The notes under the pieces were generated by a model. It was not told the origin of the DNA and searched no databases. It was given only the letters and a program-made list of their open reading frames with translations. Positions 1 through 8,358 of a DNA stretch of 64,000 nt are shown here, piece after piece. The DNA lies in contig JAFGSI010000031.1 in the NCBI GenBank assembly GCA_016934715.1, forward strand, positions 1 through 64,000, written 5' to 3'. Position 1 is the first letter of the stretch; every line of letters begins with the position of its first letter. The position numbers were made by a program, and so were the translations under genes. This stretch comes from Anaerolineales bacterium. GTDB taxonomy: Bacteria; Chloroflexota; Anaerolineae; Anaerolineales; Villigracilaceae.

Positions 1-123
1 ACGTGCGAAGTGTTCGCTCACGGAAGCGATTATATCCCGGATTCTACGTCGCGCGCTCAGTAAAGGAAAGGCTTACGAAGGGAAAAACCGCCATTTCGAG
101 GCAAAAAGAGGCCGTTTGAGCCA

Positions 124-142
124 ATTTTCGGTCATTTTTCAA
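124..142 (+). repeat. Left inverted repeat of the IS
   Basis: Reads ATTTTCGGTCATTTTTCAA. Its reverse complement matches 1647-1665 with two mismatches. A second short repeat, GGAAAAACCGC, occurs just outside (about 81) and just inside (about 143), which makes the exact end uncertain. Confidence 0.45.
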
Positions 143-244
143 GGAAAAACCGCTGTTTTGTGGCATTTTGTAAGCATATTCAAAGCCTGGATTCAGACCC
201 AATTTTTCACCCAATGGGTGAAAGGCATTTAGCAGAATATCCGC

Positions 245-1558
245 ATGTTAAAATGCGGAATCAGGAAAAATCATGCCCCAAAGGATGTGGATGTGATCAG
301 GAAAATCGAATTCTCAGCCAGGAACCTCACCTCGAATGCCGGTCTGCTTCTCCTGCTCGAACATGTCAGGAGAAATGGGATCTTCGACCTGATCGATCAT
401 GATCTGGTCTTTGATGTGCAAGCAACCAACAGGATCAAGATGAACCACATCAAGACCATGCTCTGTGGCAATTTCGTTGGCATCGACAAACTGGAACGGC
501 TGAAGCTGCTGCAAAGCGATCCCCTGATCAATGAGTTCGACATTGCGATCAGAGAACCGGAAACGGTATCACGGTTCCTGGGGAACTTCAGCTACAAGAC
601 GACCCAGATGCTGAGAGAGATCAATTTCAAGGTCTTCAGAAAGCTCCTGAGGAGAAGCAAGCCCAAAACCATCACCATCGATATGGACAGCAGTGTGGTC
701 AACGTGGAAGGTCACCAGGAGGGAACAGCCAGAGGATACAATCCCAAGAAACCAGGCAACCCCTGCTACAACCTCCAGTTCGCCTTCTGTGATGAACTCA
801 AAGCCTACCTGACGGGTTAGGTAAGAAGTGGGGACACCTATACCGGCAATGGTGCGGCTGGAATGATCCAGGAGATCATGGCCCATCTCGAAGAAGAGGA
901 TCTGGAAGTCACCTTTCGCATGGACAGCGGCTACTTCGACGAAGAACTCCTGAAAACGATCGAATCGCTAGACTGCAGGTATGTGATCAAGGGAAAGGCC
1001 TATCCGACACTTGTGGCGAAGCTCACCGATCCGTCTATCGTCTTTAATACCGGTGAAGAAGGCCAGGAAACCACCGAGCTTGTCACAAGCCTGAACACAT
1101 GGAAGAAGAACAGAAGGTTCGTCGTATCCCGAGTGCTGAAAGATGAGGAGGACCGCGCCCAGTTGTCCTTCCTGGAAGGTGAAGAATACGTTTACTCTTT
1201 CTTCGTCACCAACACGGAACTGTCCCCGGAGGAAGTGGTCGAGTTCTATCAGAAGCGCGGCAACTGTGAGAACTACATCAAGGAAGCCAAGTACGACATG
1301 GCGGTTGGGCGCCTGCTGCTCAATTCATTCTGGTCCAATGAAGCCAGCTTCCAGTTGATGATGCTGGCGTACAACCTGTTCCTGCTGTTCAAGATTGACT
1401 CACTAAGGACTTCGGAATACCGGCAGCAGATCAAGACCTTCCGCTTGAAGTACATCTTCCTGGCGGGGAAGATCGTCAGAACTGCAAGGAGTGTGGTGAA
1501 GAAACTCTCGGAAAGGTATCCCTATCGAGAGATTTATGAGCGTAGTCTCTCTGGATGA
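245..1558 (+). pseudogene. IS1380-family transposase interrupted by an in-frame amber stop
   Basis: DDE transposase for the host IS. The reading frame runs from about 245 to 1558 but is broken by a TAG at 818-820. Upstream and downstream halves are in the same frame and join seamlessly: the first ends ...KAYLTG and the next codons read VRSGDTYTGNG, the typical IS1380 continuation. The catalytic acidic residues appear to be present: IDMDSS in the first half, RMDSGYFDEE after the stop, and the RGNCENYIKE glutamate region near the C terminus. Only the nonsense codon disables it. A downstream restart at 863 would give a 231-residue fragment lacking the first catalytic Asp. Active copies elsewhere in the genome could supply function in trans. 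Confidence 0.8.
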
Positions 1559-1646
1559 AACGTATCTTCAAATGCTCCAGCTTGTTTTAGCATTTAAGTG
1601 GATCGGGAAAAACTGTCTCAAACGACCGAATTGGCGAGATGGATCG

Positions 1647-1665
1647 TTGAAAAATGATCAAAAAT
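1647..1665 (-). repeat. Right inverted repeat of the IS
   Basis: Reads TTGAAAAATGATCAAAAAT on the + strand and pairs with the left repeat at 124-142 in inverted orientation. It lies about 90 bp downstream of the transposase stop. Confidence 0.45.
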
Positions 1666-1726
1666 GATGAAATCGACCTATACTTGAGCAAGTCTTGTCA
1701 CTCAAGTTCACCTGATAGGATGAAAA

Positions 1727-2779
1727 ATGGGAGTAAAATTATCGAAACGTGGAATCCCGGCAAGTTCTTTCTTATGGGAAAGTGAGGCTTACTTCATGAA
1801 CCCCGATGATTTGAAAGACGGCGGACAAAATGTGGCTATTCTGGCAGATCAGGTGCTACTTCATCTCCCGGGACTCACTGCTCAATTCATATCATCGACC
1901 ATAACAATTGGGGACTTATTTGCCTGCGAAGATAAGCTGGTTTATATTCCTCTTTCCTCGACAAGCTATTATGGCAAGCTAGCTGGTATTGGTTTCTTAA
2001 TTGGGGGATTGATTGGCGCAATCGCCACTACCATTTCCGACTCGCAAAATCTGGAATACGCACAAACGATGGCGAAGGTTGCCCGTCAGTCCGAATATGG
2101 CACATCACTGGTGGAGCGGGTCGAAAAGCATAAAGGTGTGATTATAAAAAAGGGTGATATCGACGCCATCGAGATGTTGGACGATTCCCAGGGGATACGG
2201 GTCGTTCACAAGGGAGGCCAGCTTTTACTCGGTGCAGATAAAGCATCAGAATGCTGCCAACAACTGAATGACTGGCTTGCCGGTAAATTGCAAGGGCATG
2301 GGGATGTGCAGGGCACTAACCTGGCCCTGCCAGCAGCCGCCACATTGATCCAATGGTTTGCAAGAAATGAGATAGCCAAGAATCTCTCGGTGCAGGCTCA
2401 CGCAAGCGTCCTTTCGGAGCCAGATTATTTAATTGGATTTTTACATGAGTTTGACCTGAAACAATATTCTGTAAAGGTAGCTGTTATAAATACCGCCCGG
2501 GGTTTTTCGGACAGATGGATGATCATATTCCGCGATCACTTGGAAGAAGTCAGGCCGAAAGCAAAACAGAAAGTCTGGTGGGGAGGCGTGGTTGCTGCCA
2601 CTGGTATCCTGAGCGTTTGTTATTATTTTCTTTCCCCTGTGGCCCATCGTCCATCCGCTAACATGTTGGTATTTGGGTTTCTCCTGGCAGTGTTTTCCAT
2701 CCCTGTGCTACTTATGTTGGTTTCAAATTACCGCAGAATCGGAAAATTGATACAGATGACCAACAAGGCTGATCGATAA
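1727..2779 (+). CDS. Hypothetical membrane protein
   Basis: Family not recognised; 350 residues. One hydrophobic segment lies near residues 83-104 (glycine-rich) and two more near 282-302 and 312-334, with a soluble middle portion of about 170 residues containing a KGDIDAIEML stretch. A membrane-anchored protein with an internal or external soluble domain is likely. Base composition is lower in GC than the core genes and it follows a broken IS, so acquisition by transfer is plausible. The start is uncertain: ATG 1727 has a TAGGAT 5 nt upstream (possible leaderless start), while ATG 1796 (codon 24) has a GTGAGG purine stretch 8 nt upstream. No partner gene is adjacent; the next gene converges from the other strand. 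Confidence 0.6.
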   Translation: MGVKLSKRGIPASSFLWESEAYFMNPDDLKDGGQNVAILADQVLLHLPGLTAQFISSTITIGDLFACEDKLVYIPLSSTSYYGKLAGIGFLIGGLIGAIATTISDSQNLEYAQTMAKVARQSEYGTSLVERVEKHKGVIIKKGDIDAIEMLDDSQGIRVVHKGGQLLLGADKASECCQQLNDWLAGKLQGHGDVQGTNLALPAAATLIQWFARNEIAKNLSVQAHASVLSEPDYLIGFLHEFDLKQYSVKVAVINTARGFSDRWMIIFRDHLEEVRPKAKQKVWWGGVVAATGILSVCYYFLSPVAHRPSANMLVFGFLLAVFSIPVLLMLVSNYRRIGKLIQMTNKADR

Positions 2780-3064
2780 CCATCTACGAGATATTTTGAC
2801 TGTTTTTAACCCAGATTGTGTATCCCAAAGGGCGGTTTTCGTTAAGGGGAAATGGGATTTTGACTCTACTGACGATTACCAGTAAGTTAAAGCCCATATG
2901 CGCTTATGTTAATTATCTTCCTCAGAAGCATGGGTTGGCTCCATAGTAATTGAAATACCCTCGGAGCTTGGCATTCAACTGCTTGAACAACTCTGGCAAC
3001 CGTAAGTGCCGGTTTTCCTTTATATCATTTCTTAACAATCTGAACATCCGAGCGTTGTGCGCGT
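2780..3064. other. Non-coding gap between convergent genes
   Basis: About 285 bp of A+T-richer sequence between the hypothetical membrane gene and the end of yigZ. I see no convincing gene, hairpin terminator or repeat. It marks the compositional boundary between the accessory patch and the GC-rich backbone. Confidence 0.4.
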
Positions 3065-3703
3065 TCAGCCCCCGGTCACGCGCACTAGCATTTCGGCCGT
3101 CTCGATCACCTCGGCCTGCAGGGCGCCAGCCGAGAGTGCGCGCAGGGCGGCCTGGAAGGCCGGCAGCGCCTCGACCGGCAAGCGCAGGGTCATGGTCACA
3201 TCGGCGGCGAAGTCCTGGCTGGCGATCTCACCCTGGTGGGCGGCGACGAGCCTCCGGACCGGCTCGAGCAGCGGGTAGGTGCACACCAGCAGGGCGATGT
3301 GGACCGGGAGGCGGCGGGCCCGCGGCACGTCCCGGACGACCGCCTGGACCGATTGCGTATAGGCGCGCACCAGCCCGCCGGTCCCAAGCCTGGTCCCGCC
3401 GAAGTAGCGGGTCACCACCACCGCCGCGTCCCCCAGCCCGCTGCCGCGCAGCACGGCCAGCGCCGGGCGTCCGGCCGTGCCTGCCGGTTCGCCGTCGTCG
3501 GAGCAGTGCTCGGTGACTGAGCTTCCGCCGCCGATCACGAAGGCCGGGACGTGGTGGCTGGCGTCAGGGAACTCGGTCCGGAGGCGGGATTGGAAGCGGC
3601 GGGCTTCGTCCATCGAGGCGGCCGGGGCCAGGGCGGCGATGAAGCGCGAGTTGGCGAAGGCCAGTTCGCGGCGGATCTCTTCCGCAGGGATCAGGTAGGA
3701 CAT
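3065..3703 (-). CDS. yigZ: YigZ/IMPACT family protein (UPF0029)
   Basis: 212 residues. The N-terminal half carries the family signatures SDDGEPAGTAGRP (around 68-80) and VVVTRYFGGTRLGTGGLVRAY (around 96-116). The C-terminal half matches the small ferredoxin-like DUF1949 domain. Family members are linked to translation or RNA-associated functions (IMPACT in eukaryotes) without a settled bacterial role. Length is normal for the family. The start codon at 3703 is supported by TACAAT exactly 6 nt upstream, preceded at 17 bp by TTGCCC, implying a leaderless transcript. It is the last gene of a minus-strand run, 60 bp from the preceding MFS gene, and seems to have its own promoter. Confidence 0.9.
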   Translation of the reverse strand: MSYLIPAEEIRRELAFANSRFIAALAPAASMDEARRFQSRLRTEFPDASHHVPAFVIGGGSSVTEHCSDDGEPAGTAGRPALAVLRGSGLGDAAVVVTRYFGGTRLGTGGLVRAYTQSVQAVVRDVPRARRLPVHIALLVCTYPLLEPVRRLVAAHQGEIASQDFAADVTMTLRLPVEALPAFQAALRALSAGALQAEVIETAEMLVRVTGG

Positions 3704-3709
3704 GCAGGG

Positions 3710-3738
3710 ATTGTATGCGCCAAGTCCGCAGAGGGCAA
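3710..3738 (-). promoter_or_regulatory. Promoter of yigZ (leaderless type)
   Basis: On the minus strand, TTGCCC (3738-3733), a 17-bp spacer and TACAAT (3715-3710). The hexamer ends 6 nt before the ATG at 3703, so the expected +1 is the start codon itself. No Shine-Dalgarno is present. Confidence 0.6.
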
Positions 3739-3763
3739 GGTCGAACAGGCTCCCCGCTGGAAG

Positions 3764-5059
3764 TCAATCCGCCGGGGAGGCGACCACCTCGTGGCTGAGA
3801 GTCATCAGGGCGGGCTGCAGAACCGCCCAGACTGTCGTCAGCAGGATCAGGCCTCCCGCCAGGGCGAACAGCCCGGTCAGGGTCCAGTTCTTGAGGAGCA
3901 ATCCGGTCAGGATCATCGAAAAGGGCACCAGGCCGTTGCCGGCGAACAGCAGCATGCTCATCATGCGCCCCAGCATCTCCTTGGGCGTGCGCTGCTGGAT
4001 CCAGGTGAAGATTACCAGGCTGATGTAACCATTGCCGGTGCCCAGCAGCAGCAGCAGGGAGAAGTCCACCCAGGTCTGCGTGATCCACCCGAATGCACAG
4101 AGCACAAGGCCGAAAGTGATCAGCAGGCCGATGATGGAAGCGCTCAAGGTGCGACCGTTTGGCCTGGGCAGGGCGCCGGCCAGGGCGTAGCCGAGCAGGT
4201 TGCCGCCTGAGTATGCTGACATGAGGAAGCCAAAGGCCTGGGCCCCCTCGGGCAGGCGCTGGTCGGCCAGCACGGGGATGCCTACCAGCAGCGGCCCGGT
4301 GAACAGGAAGTTGACTACGGTCATCACGATGAACATGAAGCGCAGGCCATCCTGGTTCACCAGATGGCGCAGCCCGATCGAAATGGAGCGCCACAGATCC
4401 TCCTGCCCCGCATCCGTGGTTGCCCCGGCTGGCCGCGGGCGGCGTCCGCCGCGCATGGCCCACAGGGCCAGCGCCGAAACGGCGAAAGTGACCGCGTCGA
4501 TGGCCAGGGCGATGGCGATCCCGCGCGTGGACTGGGCGTAGATCCCGACCACGACCCCGGCCAGCGCCGGCCCGACCAGCCCGACCAGCTGGGAAGAGCC
4601 CATCGAGATCGAATTGCCGGCCTGCAGGTCATGCTCCGGGACGATCAGCGGCACGATGCTGTTGGCCGCCGGGATGACGAAACCGGACAGCAAACCGGTG
4701 AACAGGCCGAACAGGTACAGCATCCAGACCTGGATCATGCCGGTGAAGACCAGCATGGCAGACAGCCCGACCAGGACAAAATTGATCCAGTCGCAGGTCA
4801 GCAGGATGACGCGCGGCGAGAAGCGGTCGCTGATCGCCCCCCCGATCAGCATGAAGGCCACCCGCGGGATGCCTTGCAGGGCCAGGATCGCGCCCAGCGC
4901 AAGTGGGTCGTTGGTAAGCTGCAGCACCAGCCAGGGCATGGCGATCAGCGAGAACTGTGAGCCGAGCATCGAGATGGTGCCACCGGACCACAGCAGGAGG
5001 AAGTCGCGGATGGTGAATACGTGCAACAGGGGATGGGACGGTTTCGAATGGGTGTCCAT
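3764..5059 (-). CDS. MFS transporter, macrolide-efflux/EntS-like
   Basis: 431 residues with about 12 hydrophobic segments, an integral cytoplasmic-membrane transporter of the major facilitator superfamily. The opening, with LLWSGGTISMLGSQFSLIAMPWL at about 18-40 and RVAFMLIGGAISDRFSPR at about 70, is typical of the MFS_3 group that includes macrolide efflux and enterobactin exporters. Substrate cannot be read from sequence. GGAG upstream of the ATG supports the start at 5059; a TATCAT lies about 18 nt upstream and could be its promoter. It follows a second MFS gene with a 171-bp gap that holds no recognisable gene. Confidence 0.85.
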   Translation of the reverse strand: MDTHSKPSHPLLHVFTIRDFLLLWSGGTISMLGSQFSLIAMPWLVLQLTNDPLALGAILALQGIPRVAFMLIGGAISDRFSPRVILLTCDWINFVLVGLSAMLVFTGMIQVWMLYLFGLFTGLLSGFVIPAANSIVPLIVPEHDLQAGNSISMGSSQLVGLVGPALAGVVVGIYAQSTRGIAIALAIDAVTFAVSALALWAMRGGRRPRPAGATTDAGQEDLWRSISIGLRHLVNQDGLRFMFIVMTVVNFLFTGPLLVGIPVLADQRLPEGAQAFGFLMSAYSGGNLLGYALAGALPRPNGRTLSASIIGLLITFGLVLCAFGWITQTWVDFSLLLLLGTGNGYISLVIFTWIQQRTPKEMLGRMMSMLLFAGNGLVPFSMILTGLLLKNWTLTGLFALAGGLILLTTVWAVLQPALMTLSHEVVASPAD

Positions 5060-5230
5060 GGGGTTCGCTCCAGGACCATGATACGGCAGACCATTTGGAG
5101 CGTCCTAACCGGCAGCTAACAGGGCGCCATCAATCCTCTTCCCGGCAGGCAGGGTTTACGGCCCGCGCCGGGGGACGGCGATTGCCCTTCAAGAAGGCGG
5201 GACACGTTCGGCCCGCCTGCAGTTCTGTGG

Positions 5231-6451
5231 TCAATCCTGGGGTCGAAGACGAGGTCCGGCTTCTCCTGCCGCCCCGGGCGGGGGAATGCGCACCTGCAGG
5301 GCGACGAAGAAGTTCACCCCGGCGATCAGGATGCCGAGCAGGAAGACGTACTGGAAGCCGAAAGCGCTCCAGATCAATCCGCCCAGCAGGGCTACGCTGA
5401 TCGAGAAGAAGTGGTCGATGGTTACCCCGGCGGTCAGCGCGGCCTGGACGTCAGCGTCTTGCTTGGCGATCTTCTTGATGTACATCGCCCGGGCCATGCT
5501 GACCGAGAAGAGCATCTGGTCGACCAGGAAGCAGATGTACATGATGATCCGGGCGGTGTCCTCCGGAAAAATGAACTTGGCGAAGCCGTATCCCAGGCAG
5601 ACGAAGACCAGCAGGACCGCTTCAGAGGCCAGGATGGCCCGTTCGCCGAGGCGGTCGATGGCCCGCCCGAGCAGGGGCTGGAACAGGATCCCGATCACCC
5701 CGCCGATGGTCAGCAGGGTGGCGATCACCTGGGTCGGTTGTTCGAGGACCGTCACGATCACCCAGGGGGCGAAGGTGATGAAGATCTGTTTGCGGGAACC
5801 GTAGAGCACGTTCAGCCAGTAAAAGAGCTTGTATTCCTTGTGCAGCGCCAGGAAGGTCTTGGGCCGCCGGATCTCCTGCCGGCGCATGCTGAACATCAGC
5901 CCGGCCGCCAGCACCAGCCCGATGGCGATCAGCACGAAGGTGTGCTGGAAGGTGAACCCCAGGAAGGTGAAGCCCAGGAAGACCAGGAAGCTGCCCAGCA
6001 CGGCGGCCAGGTTGCGGATGGCGTTCAGCTGTCCCAGCCGGCGGCCGGTCTGGCCGTCGCGAGCAAGCTCCATGCCGATCGTCGAGGCCAGCGGCATGAT
6101 CAGGTGCTGCCCCATGCTGTATAGGAAAAGGAAGAGGACCATCACCCCGTAGCTGGAGGAGGCGAATCCGATCAACAGGGTCCCGACGGCGCTCAGCAGC
6201 AGGGAAACCACGCTCAGCCGCCGGCTGCACAGGAACCACAACAGCGCCGAGACGAAGACCACCAGGAAACCAGGCAGTTCGCGCGGAAATTCGAGGAAGG
6301 AGCGCTGGAAGCCGGTCAGTTCGAAGCGGAAATCAAGGAAGTTGTTGAAGGTGGCGTCGTAGATACTGTAGGCCATGCCCATCATCAGCGAAGCCAGGGC
6401 AAACAGTTTCAGCTCCCGCGGGGTGCGGGTCAGGCGGTCGATGAGTTTCAT
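5231..6451 (-). CDS. MFS transporter
   Basis: 406 residues with 11-12 hydrophobic segments. The charged loop after the second segment and the RAIDRLGERAILASEA segment in the second half (cytoplasmic loop between helices 8 and 9) fit the major facilitator superfamily. No substrate-specific motif recognised. It starts 27 bp after the mevalonate kinase stop, so it is probably co-transcribed with ubiA and mvk. Membership in that unit might point to export of an isoprenoid-linked or lipid compound, but that is only context. Confidence 0.85.
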   Translation of the reverse strand: MKLIDRLTRTPRELKLFALASLMMGMAYSIYDATFNNFLDFRFELTGFQRSFLEFPRELPGFLVVFVSALLWFLCSRRLSVVSLLLSAVGTLLIGFASSSYGVMVLFLFLYSMGQHLIMPLASTIGMELARDGQTGRRLGQLNAIRNLAAVLGSFLVFLGFTFLGFTFQHTFVLIAIGLVLAAGLMFSMRRQEIRRPKTFLALHKEYKLFYWLNVLYGSRKQIFITFAPWVIVTVLEQPTQVIATLLTIGGVIGILFQPLLGRAIDRLGERAILASEAVLLVFVCLGYGFAKFIFPEDTARIIMYICFLVDQMLFSVSMARAMYIKKIAKQDADVQAALTAGVTIDHFFSISVALLGGLIWSAFGFQYVFLLGILIAGVNFFVALQVRIPPPGAAGEAGPRLRPQD

Positions 6452-6478
6452 GATGACATCCCGGAGGAACCCTTGCGA

Positions 6479-7405
6479 TCAAGAAATGGTGGTCACGATG
6501 GCCTTCCTGGCGCCGGCGGCCAGCAGGGCTTTACGGATGGCCTCGGCCTGCCCGGCCTCGGTCAGGGCGATCATGTTGCCGCCGCGTCCGCCTCCCGAGA
6601 GCTTGGCTCCCTGTGCCCCGGACCGGCGGGCTGCATCAACCAGCCGGTCCAGTTCCGGATTGGAAACGGTCAGCTCCTGCAGCAGGGCATGGTTGGCGTC
6701 CATCAGGGGGCCGAGGGCGGGCAGGTTGCCGAACTCGATCGCGATCCGGGCCTGGAGGCCGAGCGTCTCGATCCGGTCGAAGACCGCCTCCCAGCGGGCC
6801 TGGTCGGCCTGCCAGAGTTTCCGCACCTCGCCGACGACCTCGCGGGTCGGGGCGGAAATGCCGGTGTCGGCGATGACCAGGGTGAAGGGTTTGCCAACCT
6901 GCAGTCTCTCGATCGGCTGGCCCTTAATGAAGTACACCGGCCGGGCATAGGTGACGACCGTGTTGTCGATCCCCGAGGGTGTGCCGTGGTGGATTTTCTC
7001 GATCTCGAAGGCCAGGGCGTTGATCTGCTCGTCGTCCAGGAGCCGGCCGAGGTGGGCACTGACGGCCCGCAGGATGGCCACCGTGACGGCTGCGCCAGAG
7101 CCGAGCCCTGAGGCGACCGGGATGCTGGAGGTCACCCGCACGGTCACGGCGGGCGGCGCCGGCAGGTCCAGGGCGGCGAAGCCGCTGCGCAGGGCGGCGG
7201 CCAGCGGGTGGTCGGCGGCCAGGGCGGCCAGCGGGGAGCGCAGGGCAATGTCGGGGGCCTCGATCCAGGTCTGGCCGTCTGGCGCGTTCCTGACCTCTGC
7301 CCGGGCCTGGACCTGGGTCACCGGCACGGCCAGGGCCGGGCGTCCGTAGACGACGGCGTGTTCACCGAACAGGATGATCTTACCGGGTGCAGAAGCAGAG
7401 GTCAT
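6479..7405 (-). CDS. mvk: Mevalonate kinase (GHMP kinase)
   Basis: 308 residues. ATP-dependent phosphorylation of mevalonate, the first committed kinase of the mevalonate route to isoprenoids; cytoplasmic. Motif 1 APGKIILFGEHAVVYG (7-21) gives the substrate-side Lys9 and Glu/His. The glycine-rich ATP loop PVASGLGSGAAVT is at 96-108. GTPSGIDNTV (141-150) contains the catalytic Asp147. Motif 3 KLSGGGRGGNM is near the C terminus. Length is typical of the archaeal/bacterial enzyme. It lies 24 bp after ubiA and 27 bp before an MFS gene. Other mevalonate-pathway genes are not in the window. A related GHMP kinase is possible, but the motif set fits mevalonate kinase well. Confidence 0.88.
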   Translation of the reverse strand: MTSASAPGKIILFGEHAVVYGRPALAVPVTQVQARAEVRNAPDGQTWIEAPDIALRSPLAALAADHPLAAALRSGFAALDLPAPPAVTVRVTSSIPVASGLGSGAAVTVAILRAVSAHLGRLLDDEQINALAFEIEKIHHGTPSGIDNTVVTYARPVYFIKGQPIERLQVGKPFTLVIADTGISAPTREVVGEVRKLWQADQARWEAVFDRIETLGLQARIAIEFGNLPALGPLMDANHALLQELTVSNPELDRLVDAARRSGAQGAKLSGGGRGGNMIALTEAGQAEAIRKALLAAGARKAIVTTIS

Positions 7406-7429
7406 GGGGATCGGCCGAGAACCCAGATC

Positions 7430-8296
7430 TTAGAGGTAGAAGATCGCCAGCACTGCCAGCCCCCACAGCAGGATGCCGGCCTGCAGCGGTCGGTCGGAGA
7501 GCAGGATCTCCTCCGGCGCCCCACCGCTGTGCTTGACCTGGATCAGGTACAGGTAGCGGAAGATGGCATACAGCACGAAGGGGATGGTCAGCATCAGCGT
7601 GTGGTCGTCCGGCGCCTCAGGACGGAAGAAGGTGTACAGCGAGTAGGAGACGATCGTCGTCCCGGAGACGATGGTGATGAACTGGTCAAGCAGGGGGATG
7701 GTGTAGCCGTCAAGCACCCGCCGGTGGGAGGTGGACTCCTGGGCCAGCAGGGCCAGCTCAGCCCGCCGCTTGCCGAAGCCCAGGTAGAGGGCCAGCAGGG
7801 TCATCATCACGTACATCCAGGGCGAGAAACGCTCGATGGTGATCAGGGTCGTCCCGGCGTGCACACGCAGGACGAAGCCGGCGGCAATGATCAGCACGTC
7901 GAGGATCGGAACGTGCTTGAGCCACTTCGAGTAGGCCAGCATCAGGACCAGGTAGCCCAGCAGCACTGCCGCAAACGGCCAGGCGAGCAGGAAACCGGCC
8001 CCTGCAGCCAACAAGGTCAGGGCCAGGGCGGCGGCTGCCGCCAGCGGGATGGGCAGTTTTCCGGAGGCGATCGGGCGGTCGCGCTTCTCGGGGTGCCGGC
8101 GGTCGCTCTCCACGTCCACCAGGTCGTTGATGAGGTAGACCGCGCTGGAGATCAGGCAGAACAGTCCGAAGCCGGAGAGCGTGCGCAGGAAGTCGTCCAG
8201 GTGGAAGAGCTTGCCGTCGAAAACCAGGGCGCCGAAGAGGAAGATGTTCTTGGTCCACTGTTTCGGGCGCATTGCTTTCAGGAGGGCTTGCAGCAT
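7430..8296 (-). CDS. UbiA-family decaprenyl-phosphate phosphoribosyltransferase-like protein
   Basis: 288 residues with about 8-9 membrane segments. It carries the prenyl-diphosphate-binding NDxxDxxxD motif as NDLVDVESD (57-65) followed by RHPEKRDRPIASG, and a second acidic/basic cluster LGFGKRRAE around 188. The KQWTKN N terminus and RDRPIASG are characteristic of the subgroup that transfers phosphoribose from PRPP to polyprenyl phosphate (Rv3806c type), the step that makes polyprenyl-linked arabinose or ribose donors for GT-C enzymes. GT-C proteins are abundant at 26606-38403. The start at 8296 is supported by TAAAAT exactly 6 nt upstream. It is first in a unit with mvk and an MFS gene. Confidence 0.8.
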   Translation of the reverse strand: MLQALLKAMRPKQWTKNIFLFGALVFDGKLFHLDDFLRTLSGFGLFCLISSAVYLINDLVDVESDRRHPEKRDRPIASGKLPIPLAAAAALALTLLAAGAGFLLAWPFAAVLLGYLVLMLAYSKWLKHVPILDVLIIAAGFVLRVHAGTTLITIERFSPWMYVMMTLLALYLGFGKRRAELALLAQESTSHRRVLDGYTIPLLDQFITIVSGTTIVSYSLYTFFRPEAPDDHTLMLTIPFVLYAIFRYLYLIQVKHSGGAPEEILLSDRPLQAGILLWGLAVLAIFYL

Positions 8297-8302
8297 GGGT
8301 GT

Positions 8303-8308
8303 ATTTTA
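8303..8308 (-). promoter_or_regulatory. -10 element of ubiA (leaderless type)
   Basis: TAAAAT on the minus strand, ending 6 nt before the ATG at 8296. No Shine-Dalgarno lies between. No good -35 is visible. It is back to back with the promoter of the kinase gene at 8359. Confidence 0.5.
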
Positions 8309-8324
8309 CCCCATCGGGCCCCCT

Positions 8325-8352
8325 TTGTTCTGATTCCCGATCACGGTACAAT
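8325..8352 (+). promoter_or_regulatory. Promoter of the APH-like gene (leaderless type)
   Basis: TTGTTC (8325-8330), a 16-bp spacer and TACAAT (8347-8352), which ends 6 nt before the ATG at 8359. The expected transcript would begin at the start codon. Confidence 0.55.
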
Positions 8353-8358
8353 ACCGGC

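Larger units (their letters stand above)
124..1665 (+). mobile_element. Degenerate IS1380-type insertion sequence
   Basis: A transposase of the IS1380 type is bracketed by a 19-bp imperfect inverted repeat (124-142 and 1647-1665, 17 of 19 matching). These repeats are taken as the likely ends, but no clear target-site duplication flanks them, so the outer limits are tentative. The roughly 1.54-kb span is slightly short for the family. The region is visibly richer in A+T than the genes from 3065 on, consistent with acquired DNA. Confidence 0.55.

Noticed and set aside
1-160. A gene or regulatory element at the left edge
   Set aside because: No frame with recognisable product and no clear signals; only the IS flank with short GGAAAAACCGC repeats.
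2950-3516. 188-codon + strand frame overlapping yigZ
   Set aside because: Arg/Pro-rich shadow of yigZ on the other strand; no ribosome site or domain.
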